Made by a program: the position numbers and the translations under genes. The notes under the pieces are model-generated. The model was not told the DNA's origin and searched no databases. It saw only the letters and a list, made by a program, of their open reading frames with translations. A DNA stretch of 64,000 bases from Choristoneura fumiferana (taxonomy: Eukaryota > Arthropoda > Insecta > Lepidoptera > Tortricidae), in the NCBI RefSeq assembly GCF_025370935.1, contig NC_133486.1, positions 1,179,006-1,243,005 on the forward strand, in the 5' to 3' direction. This document shows, piece after piece, positions 10,248 through 21,095 of this stretch (position 1 is the stretch's first letter; each line of letters opens with the position of its first letter).

Positions 10248-10656
10248 GGTTCTCCAATTTTTTATCTCCATTTTTGTCTACCGGATTATGAAAAAAATTA
10301 ATATTTAATTTTGTATGATTTTTTTAAACATTTTCTGAAAAAACACTTATTTCGTCTATTGACGTGAAAGTTCTAACATATAAGAAATCTACATATTTGG
10401 GTTCGTTTTGACGTCTCTAAAAACTGGTCGAGGGTTTTCATTTGAAACTAATTAACACAAAATTATGGCCAGAAAACCAGTTTTTTTGGCCTAAAATTGT
10501 TCAACTTTGATGCCAAATATCTCGAAAACAATGAACTATGAAGTAAATATGGGATACTATATACAAAGCAGTTGTTGTTAATATAATAAACTACAAAAAT
10601 CATTAGAAAACGAAAGAATTCAGATCGAAGGTCATTGGGGTATGGGATCAGATACT
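10248..10656. other. No gene recognised
   Basis: AT-rich, with phrases such as 'ccaaatatctcgaaaacaat' that resemble repeat-derived sequence, but no second copy in the window. Confidence 0.35.
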
Positions 10657-11554
10657 AGGTGGCTTATTTAGATCGATCAGTATGGGAAAGTCTGAAACTA
10701 TAGGTAAGACATACGAAAATCTGTTCTTAGGAGCCATGTCATCGATTTTAATAAAAAGAAAAACTGCATTCATACATTAAAAAAAACTGTACTCAGCTCG
10801 GGAATCGAACCCGGACGTTATGAACAATAAAATTTACATTATTGAATAAAATGAAATACAACGCATTTTAATCATTCTAGGTAGGTACCGTACCGTGTTT
10901 CATAGAAACATTTATTGCTTATGGCCTATACAGCCTATACTACCGATATCCAAATATAAATAATGTACGTTTTACTTTTCAAAACGACATGTATGAGTGT
11001 TTTTTTTTTTTTCATTTTGTTGGGAACCGGAAGGGTGAAGGCATCGACATCTATGCCGTAAGGTCTATGCATAGAGATGTCAATGGGTAAAGGAGACTGG
11101 CTTATGCCTATTTCTACTTCTTGGTAGGGTAGGTAACATTCATTAATAATATTGTAATTTTTTTTTTGTCGTTTTATTTTTAATATATGGATCTTTTTTG
11201 TTTTTAAGTACTCAAATTGTATCGGTTTCACTGTTTTATTGTGTTTTTTTTTAATGTATGATGACCAGATGGTCTCAAAGGAAGACCAGCGCCGTTCGCA
11301 AGACCGGCAGATTGCTGATTTGGGACCATTTCGTGACATGCATAACTTATTTTTTTTTTCTCTTTTTACTTCTTTTATCCATTGTTCTCATGTTTGTCAC
11401 GAATAAATATTTTCTTTCTTTCTTTCTTTCTTTTTTTATGTATAAATGCAGTTTTTCTTGTTATTAAAATCGATGACATGGTTCCTTAAAACAGATCTTC
11501 GCATGTCTGATACTTTCAGACTTTCCCATACTGACCGGTCTAAATGAGCCACCC
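10657..11554. mobile_element. Element with ~118 bp terminal inverted repeats
   Basis: The left arm 10657-10779 (aggtggcttatttagatcga...) and right arm 11438-11554 are inverted, diverged copies over roughly 118 bp. The ~660 bp interior holds a tRNA-like B box in minus orientation (10798-10828) and a TTTC-tailed retroposon directly against the right arm. No transposase is seen, so it is a long-TIR non-autonomous element or two inverted copies of one repeat. Confidence 0.6.
11267..11437 (+). mobile_element. TTTC-tailed retroposon
   Basis: The block aaggaagaccagcg...ttgggaccat is followed by aataaatattttc and (tttc)n. The same family is nested at 15749-15894. A reiterated TTTC tail and 5 bp duplications at the other site support retroposition. 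Confidence 0.6.
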
Positions 11555-11893
11555 TATTTACATTAAATGTGCCTCAGCGACATATTATTATATTAAAATG
11601 GAGATCATAAATTGATACATTTCGACTACACGACACAAACTTGGCCAGAATAGTGCGACATGTCGAAATCGTTTTAAAAATATAATGCTATGCAAAACGT
11701 CTTCTGGCTGGCGGCCAGAGCTAGCGAGATAATGTTAAGCATTAGGCGAATTTTGTACTTTATGTAGCTGTATTCCTGAGAGGACATAGGTCTAAGGGCT
11801 AGGCTACACTATGAGGACACACGAGTTATGTCTGAACTATTTACACTCGAACCGACTGAATCCTGACCCAATGTGGAGCCTTCTCGTAGAAAT

Positions 11894-12083
11894 AGTACAT
11901 TGTGTCTTAAGCGCGGTAAATAAGGAATTACGAACGAGAGTCTATTAGAAGCCCGAAGTCGAAGACTGAGGGCTTTGATGAGTCGATCTTCGTAATTCTA
12001 GTATGTACCGCCCGTGCGACATACAATGTTTTTCATCACATTTGCGAGTGAAATTGCATATTTGTAAAAGAAAAACTAATATT
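11894..12083 (+). mobile_element. Half copy of the fold-back at 33553-33950
   Basis: Shares 'acattgtgtcttaag', 'cggtaaataaggaattacga' and the 'gaagcccgaagtcgaagac' block with the left half of the 33.5 kb element. The right arm is missing. Confidence 0.6.
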
Positions 12084-12115
12084 TTGACAAAAATTGCCGA
12101 TACCGCTGATTGCGC

Positions 12116-12190
12116 TCTTGGCAATCCGCAGCATGTGCATGGCGTGCGTGTGCAGCGCGCGCACGGAGCAGCAGCACGCCATGCAGTAAC
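12116..12190. other. GC-rich hairpin island
   Basis: An abruptly GC-rich patch with a perfect 11 bp inverted pair (gcatggcgtgc and gcacgccatgc). Minus-strand translation is open but matches nothing I know. It could be an exon relic or a structured element. Confidence 0.25.
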
Positions 12191-12585
12191 AAACTCATTT
12201 ACCGACCTTGGGCTTCATGGCATGGAAATTAGTACGGGCAATGACTCATTTACCGACCACGGGTTTCATAACAAGCACATTAAGGTCGAGGGTTTCATTT
12301 GGGGGGTTGCAACCAAGGTAGCCTGCATGTTACGACACTGTTTAAGAGCAAGTGTGATGAAAAAGGCATAGTGACATCGCATTGCTTGACAGGGGAATTT
12401 ATTATGACACTTACTGTGAGCATTCTACGGCGAGTCAGGAATCAAATGGCGCGACTGTACGTTTTGGAACATTGAAATATTCTCTTAGGCCTACTGTCCA
12501 CGTAGACCGCACGTCATACGCACGACATCGTCGTTTGACGCTTGTGTGCAGCTTGCTTGCATCCTACGTAGAAAGGAACGAAACT

Positions 12586-12862
12586 ACAGGTGGTAGGACC
12601 TTGTGCAAGGTCCGCCCGGATTGCTACCACGCTAATCCTGCCGTGAAGCAGCAGTGCTTGCACTGTTGTGTTTCGGCGTGGAGAGTAAGACAGCCGGTGA
12701 AATTACTGGCACTTGAGGTATTCCATCTTAGGCCTCTAGGTTGGCAACGCATCTGCAATACACCTGGTGTTGCAGATGTTTATGGGCGGTGGTATTCTCT
12801 TACCATCAGGAGACCCACTTGCTCGTTTGCCTTCCTTTCGTATAAAAAAAAAAAAAAAAAAA
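12586..12862 (+). mobile_element. A-tailed retroposon, near full length, nested
   Basis: The most complete copy of this family in the window. It runs from 'ggtggtaggaccttgtgcaa' through 'gcctctaggttggcaacgca' and 'accatcaggagacccacttg' to a long A run (12844-12863). An open frame across it is accidental. About 277 bp; it may be a SINE or a LINE 3' end. Confidence 0.7.
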
Positions 12863-12883
12863 ACTGTCCACGGTACTGTACCC

Positions 12884-13063
12884 CTAGTGTAATTTTTCGG
12901 TTACAAAATACGTCTCGATCGTGTTCGCGTTAAAATCTCAATTTGTATGGAAACACGAACATCGCAAACGTTTCGCTAGAGGCGCTGTTCGTGTTTCCAT
13001 ACAAATTGAGATTTTAACGCGAACGCGATCGAGACGTATTTTGTACCGAAAACTTACACTAAG
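12884..13063. mobile_element. Nested palindromic MITE with ~77 bp arms
   Basis: Arms at 12884-12960 and 12987-13063 pair almost throughout (for example 'caatttgtatggaaacacga' near 12940 and its complement from 12987), with only a 26 bp loop. High arm identity suggests recent origin or arm-to-arm homogenisation. Confidence 0.75.
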
Positions 13064-13344
13064 GGCACAGAGAATTATTCGTAGGAGCTGCTTGACGATG
13101 CGTTGCATCTCCGTGGACACAGTTTCGTTTTATCCCACACATGATGCAAAGTAGCTGCACACTAGCGTCAATTGACGACGTCGTGCGTATGACGTACGGT
13201 CTACGTGGACAGTAGGCCTTAATGACACGAATAAATTATTATTACAGTACTGACGACTGAGCTTCGCTTGCAGCTTTTTTATCCAGCTTTGTGGAGATGA
13301 TACGTATTTAAATAAGTCTTAGAAGCATAATGTAAACTAAATTA

Positions 13345-13440
13345 AAAAAAAGGTAGTCGCGCTCGACCTTGATTTGAACTGCAGACCTCCGGGTACAAGT
13401 CTAACACAATACCGCTGTATATACGCTGATGACAGAGCTA
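13345..13440 (-). mobile_element. tRNA-like head fragment
   Basis: The minus strand reads as a degenerate tRNA: 'tacagcggtattgtgttaga', a hairpin, then a B-box-like gcagttcaaatcaagg. The T-stem pairing is broken, so this is a SINE head relic rather than a gene. Confidence 0.35.
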
Positions 13441-13983
13441 TCTCAATAACTGATCTTATTGCAATTAACTTTTCACAAAAAAAAAAATACGAAAACACGT
13501 GTTTAGGGATAAGACCAAACTAACAACTCCGTCATTTATGAACCGATTTGAAATTATTTTTTTTGCGTTCGTTTGTCTTCAATTAGGTCCCATAAGCACC
13601 AAATCAGGATCTGATGATCGGATCTTAAGGAAATCGTGGAAACTCTTCAAATGTTGTAGGGACACCTATAGTAAATTTGATATATTTAGTAGTAACTCGT
13701 GCATTTGCTCTTGAAAATCATCATTTGGTGAAGTGGAACTACTCAAATACAAGTATTTCACGGGTTGAATTTTAATTACTTTGACACAGTTGCTAAGCAA
13801 CTTATGCTCCTCGTAATGCACACGGTAAAACGGGTAGTGAAGCACCAGGACTCCTCAATAATGAACGTCTCAGCATCGGAAAAAGCAATCTTTCGTAAAA
13901 GGTGACGAGCAGTTGATATTAAACTATTGTATATTAGATTATTTACACTAAAAAGCGTTAAAAAAGAAATTTTATAAAAAAAT
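13441..13983. other. No gene recognised
   Basis: Short frames only. The phrase 'gaaccgatttgaaatt' is of a kind common in lepidopteran non-coding repeats. Confidence 0.4.
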
Positions 13984-14199
13984 ATTGAACCGACTAAAAA
14001 AACCAAGAAAATATTTTTCTACCAGTCTGAAGTCGGTCGGTGCCTCAGCACGAGCCAGCAGGAGTGATGGAAGCCCGATATATAGTGCGTAGGTGAGGTA
14101 GATGACTATAGGTCCACTCCTGCTGGCTCGTGCTGAGGCACCGACCGACTTCAGATTGGTAGAAAATAATTTTCATGGTTTTATGTAGTCGGTTCAATT
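13984..14199. mobile_element. Fold-back element with ~83 bp arms
   Basis: The left arm 13984-14066 and right arm 14115-14199 pair with few mismatches (core 'gcctcagcacgagccagcag'). The loop is 48 bp. A smaller unrelated palindrome follows near 14240-14295 (cctatcctcgc / gcgagaatagg). Confidence 0.7.
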
Positions 14200-14324
14200 T
14201 TTTTTATAATCATCAACCAATAGAAACACTTCACTTACCTATCCTCGCACAGCATCGCTCTGGTGGAAACAGCTGAGCGAAGCGAGAATAGGTAAAGGAC
14301 GTATTTCTGTTAGTTTTTTTTTAT

Positions 14325-14567
14325 ATCATGGGACACTTGACACCAAATTGACCTAGTTCCAAACTAAGCAAAGCTTGTACTATGGATACTAGGCTACGGA
14401 TAAACATACTTATACAGATAAATACATGCTTAAATACATATTAAACATCCAAGACCCGAGACCAAACATTCGTATTATTCATACAAATATCGGCCCCGGC
14501 CGGGAATTGAACCCAGGACCTCAAGCTTCGTAGTCAAGTTCTCTAAGCACTTGGCCATACGACCGTC
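14325..14567 (-). mobile_element. Third tRNA-derived SINE (SINE-GC)
   Basis: On the minus strand the head has an A-box-like 'tggccaagtgcttagagaac' and B box gggttcaattccc, then a body with 'tacgaatgtttggtctcggg', ending near 'aagtgtcccatgata'. Copies also lie at 39.8, 46.4 and 62.5 kb. The head shows no sign of being a functional tRNA gene. Confidence 0.75.
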
Positions 14568-14704
14568 ATAAAAACATTCCTCTAAACACATCCCCACACA
14601 TCTCTGTTTGAACGCAGCCTTAAAGATACAATACAATACAATAACTCTTTATTACACACCAACACAGTAAGCAGTACATAAAACACAGGTATATACATAG
14701 ATAT

Positions 14705-15004
14705 CATCATCCCAGCCTATATACGTACCACTGCTGGGCACAGGCCTCCTCTCAGAACAAGAGGGCTTAGGCTGTAGTTCCCACGCGGGCCCAGTGCGGA
14801 TTGGGAACTTCACACGCACCATTGACTGCTTCGCAGGTTTGTGCAGGTTTCCTCACGATGTTTTCCTTCACCGCGAAACTCGTGGTAAATTTCAAATGTA
14901 ATTCCGCACATGAATTTGGAAAAACTCAGAGGTGCGAGCCGGGATTTGAACCCACGACCCTCTGCTTGAGAGGCGATAGGTCAAACCACTAGGCCACCAC
15001 GGCT
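14705..15004 (-). mobile_element. RTE-tailed SINE, full length, 12 bp TSD
   Basis: Flanked by perfect direct repeats atacatagatat (14693-14704 and 15005-15016). The whole element is present from the (cat)n tail to the head ending ccaccacggct. The perfect duplication implies a fairly recent insertion. Confidence 0.92.
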
Positions 15005-15016
15005 ATACATAGATAT

Positions 15017-15245
15017 CTATCTATATAAATCTAATACCTTGAAATCTATGTATCTATCTTAAAATACCTTTAAACGAGCAATTCTTGTAAATGTATTTCG
15101 GCGATCTCGAAAACGGCTCCAACGATTTCGATTAAATTTGGTATGTAGGGGTTTTCGGGGATGACAAGTCGATCTAACTTGGTCTCTATTTTTGGGACAA
15201 CAATTGTTACCGAGTTTTAGCCCGAGCTAAGCTCGGTCGCCCAGG
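15017..15245 (+). repeat. Dispersed repeat U3
   Basis: It contains 'aaacgagcaattcttgtaaa', 'gatctcgaaaacggctccaa' and 'gagctaagctcggtcgccca'. The central block recurs inverted at 21180-21260. Its AC-rich start and end loosely resemble a Helitron, but the termini are not diagnostic. Confidence 0.5.
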
Positions 15246-15690
15246 TACTAAATAATAATTTAAACACACCTAAGACCAAACCTCAAATACTTAAAGTTCC
15301 TAAGAGCTTGGTTGCAACAGTTAGAACTGATTGAACGTCGTAGCGTAAGCTCACGCGTAGCACCGTAGAGCGCTACGGGAAACGTAGCATTTGCTACGAA
15401 AAATGAGACGCGCTCACGAAACTTTCCTCAACAAGAATGTCTGGAAATGTAATTTTTAAGTACTAAGTTATTACTTGGAGAATGTCTGTAGGATGTTTTT
15501 TATAGAGTGGAAGGAAAAAAGATGATGTGACGTAAAGGAGTGGTTTTGAAATGAGGGCATATTTTTGTTCACAACTGCCACATTTTCAACGTATTCTTTA
15601 TCGTTCAGATTTTAAAATGTTAGCGCCTTTTTTATCTGCTTTCTACTATATGATCCAAGTTTTCGAACTCCATATTTTTAAAATATACAT

Positions 15691-16225
15691 GAAAAAAACC
15701 GGCCAAGAGCGTGTATGACACGCCCAAGATAGGGTTTCATAGCCATTAAAGAAGACCAGTGCTGGTTTTCAACCAGCGATATGCTGAGCCGGGACCTTTT
15801 TATAGCGGCAACACTTCTTATTGTTATTTTTACTAATTATGTGTCATTGCTGTTATAAATAAATTATTTTCTTTCTTTCTTTCTTTCTTTCTTTCATTAC
15901 GAAAAAATCAAGTAATGTTTTCCTAAGGATTTCGTATTGTGTATGGAACCTTCCAAGTTTAGATATATTTTTACACCCTAGGCTGCTATTTACTCTTAAA
16001 CTACTAATAATTCTCAATCAATCTTAACCGTCATAATTTTTCTTGTAAATTTGATATACTAACTACCATCCTGCATTTATTCATTTTCTAATTTTTACAC
16101 CCAACATTTTAGATTTAAGATGAGGGGACGCTCGATTTATCTGGCAACCCAATGGTTTTAAAAGACCTATCCAACGGCACCCCACACTAGGAAAAGTCGA
16201 GGAAAAAAAACGTCTATGGGAGGTT
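15691..16225 (+). mobile_element. GGTTCCG-family repeat, second subfamily, split
   Basis: It starts aaaccggccaagagcgtg and continues after a nested insertion (15749-15894) with 'ttacgaaaaaatcaagtaat' and the 'ggctgctatttactctta' block. Comparison with 20566-21000 and 58945-59745 defines the uninterrupted order. Confidence 0.65.
15749..15894 (+). mobile_element. Nested TTTC-tailed retroposon with 5 bp duplication
   Basis: The host repeat is interrupted exactly after agcc-catta (15744-15748), and catta recurs at 15895-15899. The insert carries 'gaagaccagtgctggttttc' and ends in (tttc)n, matching the family at 11267-11437. Confidence 0.75.
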
Positions 16226-16237
16226 TCCTAAAAACCG

Positions 16238-16560
16238 CCGGCGAAGAAACGATTAGCTATCAACTATTTTCGCGCTCATAAAACAAACAATAGATATAGA
16301 TTCCATATCAGCAAATAAATACAAATAGTTATAGTCAATCGCTGGCTGTTCACACTGCCGGCGAGAACTCTCTCCTGTAGTTTGTCGCAGCGACATTAGC
16401 TCTTAAAAATAAAACTCGCCCAGCGATGCTCGCTTGGCAGTCAGACAGAACTCACGCTGGACGGCACGAACAGCCCTCATTTTCCTGTGCAGTGCGAGTG
16501 ATCGCCTTTCGCACTCGTACACTCGCTTATAGCCCAGCGACAAAACTCAGAACTATACAT
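16238..16560 (-). repeat. Inverted partner of 17395-17775
   Basis: Contains 'cactgccggcgagaactctc' and 'tcaatcgctggctgttcaca', which appear in the opposite orientation at 17.6-17.7 kb. The two may be arms of one ~1.5 kb element or separate inverted copies. Confidence 0.5.
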
Positions 16561-16601
16561 GTTTCTAGTTTCTAGCTCAACTCGCTTCTGTACTTAATTA
16601 C

Positions 16602-16816
16602 ATTTAGAATTGGAGGCCACAGCAACATTGTATTGCGCCTCGTGAACTGTAATCTCTTTACAATTTGTACTAGAATAACAATTGACGACACGCAAATAAA
16701 GTGGCATTAAAACAATTTTATTTTGCGGCTCCCAGACTATTGTACTGGCCTATTTGCTAGGTAAGAAATAGTTGACCAGACGCAATACAATGTTGCTGTG
16801 GCCTCCAATTCTAAAT
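16602..16816. mobile_element. Fold-back with perfect 36 bp arms
   Basis: 16602-16637 and 16781-16816 are exact complements (core ggaggccacagcaacattgt). The 143 bp spacer is non-coding. Perfect arms point to a young or conversion-maintained element. Confidence 0.75.
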
Positions 16817-17027
16817 TAAATGAAGTATAGTTCATCGTCGGCGGTGGGACAAGTGCCTTAGACAATAAGGGCTCCGGTGTGTTTAAAACAATAACACTTG
16901 AATTCAAAAATGGCGGATGAGTTTTCATTTATTATTTTTTCGTCACACTTGCTAGTAAACAGCGTCGTAAGATGCAAGTTGCAATCCCCTAAATAAAACG
17001 CAATGCTTTCACTCTTGCGTATTAGAG

Positions 17028-17331
17028 AAGCCGTGGTGGCCTAGTGGTTTGACCTATTACGAGTATGTCTGTCTAGCAGAGGATCGTGGGTTAAGGCCCG
17101 AGCTCGCACCCCTGAGTTTTTCGGAATTTCTGTATGAAATTACATTCCAAATTCACCGTTAACGGTGAAGGAAAAGTCCCGAGGAAACCAGCACAAACCG
17201 GCGAAGAAATTTAATGGTATGTGTAAAGTTCCCAATTCGTGGGCCCGTGTGGAAACTACTGCCCAAGCCCTCTCATTCTGAGAAGAGGCCTGTGCCCAGC
17301 AGTGGGACGTATATAAGCCAAGATGATGATG
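17028..17331 (+). mobile_element. RTE-tailed SINE, diverged, 7 bp TSD
   Basis: Flanked by attagag (17021-17027 and 17332-17338). The head carries an extra stretch between the A and B boxes (attacgagtatgtctgtct), and the body is more diverged than the copies at 14.7 and 40.3 kb, so it is older. Confidence 0.8.
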
Positions 17332-17394
17332 ATTAGAGGAACTTAGGGTGGTTAGGTTATACGCTTTAGGTGGAAGGGTTTTTGAATGAATATG

Positions 17395-17775
17395 GTCTTT
17401 TCCACCCTGACGATGAGCGAGAAGCGATTAGAGCGAGTAACTAGAAACGAGTGGGCGAGCAGCGAGAAGCGAGAGTTTTGTACCTTGGCTGTAAGCGAGT
17501 GTTCGGGTGCGACGGGCGATTACACGATCCACGCGCTCGAGCGGGGCGGCCACCAAGCTGACATCGCTGAGGTAGTTTTATAGCTCAGCGAGTTTTATAG
17601 CTTTTGTCGCTGCGACAAAAGAGTGAAGAGAGAGTTCTCGCCGGCAGTGTGAACAGCCAGCGATCAACTATTAATGTATGTGTCTCTTTTACTCACACAG
17701 GATCTATATATTTTGTTCGTTTCTTGAGCGAGAAAACAGTCGATAGCCAATCGCTTCCTCGCCGGCAGTGAGACC
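17395..17775 (+). repeat. Inverted partner of 16238-16560
   Basis: Carries 'gagttctcgccggcagtgtg' and 'gagcgagaaaacagtcgata'. A frame through its GAGCGAG-rich part is not protein-like. Confidence 0.5.
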
Positions 17776-18803
17776 TTAGGCTAAAATTAGATTATAACCT
17801 TTCTTTCTCTAAGTTGGGTTATTAAGGATTAAAGTTTTATAACCCAGGCCTAGGCCAGGCTTAGGTATATAAGTGGTTTGAAAAAGGTATAAGCCGTATG
17901 TGTGAAACAAGGCCTTTATAATCTTAGTGATTTGTCTCTGTCGGGCTGGATAAAGGCTATGTTGAATTATTATTAATCCTAAAATTTCTATATACTGATA
18001 TTTAAAGTGTTATTTTAGACTCATGGAAGTAAAATGTTACTTTCTCTTTAGTATGTTTTTTTCTTTCTTTAAAAGCGATTTCGCACTATTTTTGATCCAA
18101 ATCCCTAAAAATACTCGCAGTATAATTACACGTTACTGTAAATACGTATCAGCACATATTTTAACTAACAGCTTAGTCCAGTCACATTTTTTTCGTAGTA
18201 TGATTTCATTTCATAAGGAATACCTACTTAATATTTTACTAAAATCGGTAACTTATAATTATAAATTGATCTAAATTACGTAACAAATAAATGAACGATT
18301 CGTTAGTATAATGTCACAGCCCTATGACGATCCTTCCCCAACATATAAAGATACATACGCTCACATTTCAATATCGGCCGTCAATATTTATTACCAATAT
18401 CATTTTACGAGTGACCCTGGCTTCAAGGTGTTTGAGTGTATTGAAATACGCGTCACGTAGCGCCATCTACATTACGTGCCGGTAATCTATATGTGGCGAT
18501 TTTTAAAGGTGAAAAATTGCTGAATCACGCTTCGGTTTTTTATTGCGGCCACGTGATGGCGTTAACAATGTGATTTTAAACGGTTGATGGAATCATTTAT
18601 TTGTTTGTTTGAAAAAACTGCTCAACCACCGTGATATATCAACAAGCCGTAAACAACGCTGTTTTTCAGTGGAAACCATTTTAAACGTTTTGTTGTACTT
18701 CTACCAAACTCCCTTCCAATTACTAAATTACCTACCCTGGAGCCAAACCAAGCTCCGATTGAAAGAATAACACACGCACACAAACTTACCCGTCAATATT
18801 CAC
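17776..18803. other. No gene recognised
   Basis: Only short frames and no repeat match in the window. Confidence 0.4.
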
Positions 18804-18814
18804 CATAAGACCAT

Positions 18815-19155
18815 CATCATCATGTCAGCCGAAAGAACTCCACTGCTGGGCATAGGCCTCCCCCAAGGCTTTCCACTCAGACCGGTCTTGTGCTTTCCAC
18901 ATCCACCGCGATCCCGCGATCTTAACCAGGTCGTCGCTCCATCTTCTTGGAGACCTACCGACAGCTCGTCTCTCGGTCCGCGGACGCCATTCGAGAACCT
19001 TCTGACCTCATCGGCCATCAGTCCTGCGAGCAATGTGCCCCGCCCACTGCCACTTTAGTTTCGTAATTCTTCGGGCTATGTCGGTAACCTTAGTTCTACT
19101 GCGACTATCATCATTTCTGATTCTATCCCGCAGAGAAACCCCGAGCATAGCCCTT
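18815..19155 (-). pseudogene. RTE-type LINE 3' end, 11 bp TSD
   Basis: Flanked by cataagaccat (18804-18814 and 19156-19166). Minus-strand translation gives the C-terminus of an RTE-like reverse-transcriptase protein: a QWAGH/ARRTDGR block, VLEWRPRT, then RWSDDLVKIAGSRW and a QQWSSFG end with stop at 18825-18827. The Trp after DGR is replaced by TGA (19008-19010). The copy is 5' truncated, as is typical for target-primed insertion, and lacks the RT and endonuclease domains. A short (ATG)n-type tail follows the stop. Confidence 0.85.
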
Positions 19156-19166
19156 CATAAGACCAT

Positions 19167-19592
19167 GCCGCAGCCATTTTTATATATATATCTATTTTGC
19201 CCAATTCAGCATAAGTTGTCCAGGTTTATATATCTTCATAAACATTTTTTGTAAGGTATTTTTATCTAGTAGTTTGCCCTGGCTTCACACGGGTGAAACT
19301 TTAATAAAAAAAGAGGCGAAAAAATAAAAAGTCTATAATTAAATAAAGCGGTAACTTCATGTTTTTGGGAGAGAGAGAGAGAGAAACGTTTATTTACATA
19401 TTTTTGATACACAGAAAAAACATTGGAAAGAAGAAAAACCTCACCACCCTTTCCCCATAACTATACTGAGCGGAAAAAAATCTGGCCCTCAAATGTATGC
19501 AGAAATAGGTAATTTTGCATGGAGAGTGGGCCAATTTTTTGCCGCTGAGTATATATATACCTGCGCGGAACCAGGGTGCATCGCTAGTTATA
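19167..19592. other. No gene; short GA run
   Basis: (GA)n at 19370-19384. Nothing else recognised. Confidence 0.4.
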
Positions 19593-19760
19593 CAATACTT
19601 TTTTTTTATGCGACTGGATGGCAAACGAGCAATTGGGTCTCCTGATGGTAAGAGATCACCACCGCCAATAAACATCTGCACCACCAGGGGTATTGCAGAT
19701 GCGTTGCCAATCTAGAGGCCTAAGTTGGGATACCTCAAGTGCCAGTAATTTCATATTATA
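19593..19760 (-). mobile_element. A-tailed retroposon, 5' truncated
   Basis: It starts with a T run and 'gcgactggatggcaaacgag' (the complement of the 3' end), and continues to 'cctcaagtgccagtaatttc', where it is truncated. Confidence 0.7.
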
Positions 19761-20565
19761 GCAAACATTCCTCTTGAATAGCTAGCTCTATTTCTCAAAC
19801 CACATTCAAAACCGCGTAGCTTAAAACTGTCTAATATTTAATACGTACAGAAATTCAAAAGGCTAGAAGTTACTTTATATATAATGTATGCAAAGATAAG
19901 TCAGTAAACATTTAAGTCTAAGCACCTAGAAAATGGATTACAGACCCTTTCCAACTGAATACTTGATCCAAGACCGAGGCCTAGGTATAACAACTAAAAT
20001 TAGGGTTAAGCCCGATAACACCCTGTAATGTGGGGCGATGGGAGACGAGTAATACTACCGAATGATGAGTAAATACTGCCTTTATTTAATAAGCTTACGA
20101 TTATTATATACCGTATGTCGCAGCATTACACTACACCCATTTAAATCGTACCCACTCAATAAATCACAGCGTTAACAAAACTAAACTCTTAATTTTCGCC
20201 AAGCACCTTCGTTTTTACGCAACAAACGAAACGATATTACCATATTGACATTTCCCGAAGAAAAATCGCCGGGCGTTGGATGAATAAACCATCAAGGCAC
20301 CCTCCAAAATACATAGCGTTAGTAAAATGGCCAGCCTCAATTTCTTCGCGATAACCGGACCCAAACGTGGACCATTTCGGGCCATTCTGGCCCATCCTGG
20401 GCCATTCGGTGGCCGCTCGCGAGATTATGTAATATGACGTAATATACGGCCTGAATTGAGTTTAGAATGGATTAGGAGTGTTGTAGTCAACGTTATCGTC
20501 CCGTTACACTAGCTTTAAGCTGTTTAAGTATCTAAGCTGAAAACAGCGTCTGGTTTTAATAATTA
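19761..20565. other. No gene; local GC-rich imperfect repeats
   Basis: Around 20360-20410 there are imperfect tandem GGGCCATTC/GGCCCAT units in a CpG-bearing patch. It could be regulatory, but there is no adjacent gene to support that. Confidence 0.3.
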
Positions 20566-21095
20566 TAAAAACCGGCCAAGAGCATGTCGGACACGCCCAA
20601 AATAGGGTTTCGTTACGATAAAATTAAGCAATATTTTTCTAAGGATTTCGTATTTTATACGGAATCTTCCAAGTTTAGGTATCTTCTATACCTTAGGCTG
20701 CTATTTACTCTTAAACTACTAATAATTCTCTAGCAAACTTAGCCGTTATAATTTTCCTTGTAAGTTTGATATACTTACTACCATCCTGAATTTTTACAAA
20801 TTTTTCCACCCACCGGTTTAGATTTTAGAGGGGGGACGCTCGATTTTAATGAAAATTTGCACTTTCAAGTTGAATATTTCGTAAAAAAATAAATGAATCG
20901 AAAAATCATCTTAGCAAACCCCTAATGCAAAATTACAGCTTTCTAGCATTGATAGTCCCTGAGCAAAACCGCGGACGGACGGACGGATTTATATTTTTAT
21001 ATTTTTTTGCGAAATATTAAACTTTAAAGTGCAAATTTTCATTAAAATCGAGCGTCCCCCATCCTCGAAAACCTCTACATAGCAAATTTGTTTGT
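20566..21095 (+). mobile_element. GGTTCCG-family repeat with inverted internal duplication
   Basis: The block containing 'gacgctcgattttaatgaaa' (20828-20890) recurs inverted at 21000-21055, so the right end folds back on itself. The expected acggaaccct end is missing. Confidence 0.6.

Larger units (their letters stand above)
12488..13218. mobile_element. Harbinger-like fold-back containing nested elements
   Basis: It begins ggcctactgtccacgtagac and ends with the complement. The TTA duplication is at 12485-12487 and 13219-13221. The ~70 bp arms are 12488-12555 and 13150-13218. An A-tailed retroposon (12586-12862) and a second palindrome (12884-13063) sit inside, giving three layers. A 3 bp TTA duplication fits PIF/Harbinger. 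Non-coding. Confidence 0.7.

Noticed and set aside
12003..12371. 122-codon plus-strand frame
   Set aside because: It crosses a fold-back fragment and the GC-rich hairpin; no family resemblance.
12382..12933. 183-codon plus-strand frame
   Set aside because: It runs through an A-tailed retroposon and its poly(A) tract (KKKKKK), so it is accidental.
20360..20410. GGGCCATTC tandem as a promoter or enhancer
   Set aside because: Only a few imperfect units and no adjacent transcription unit; left as unassigned.
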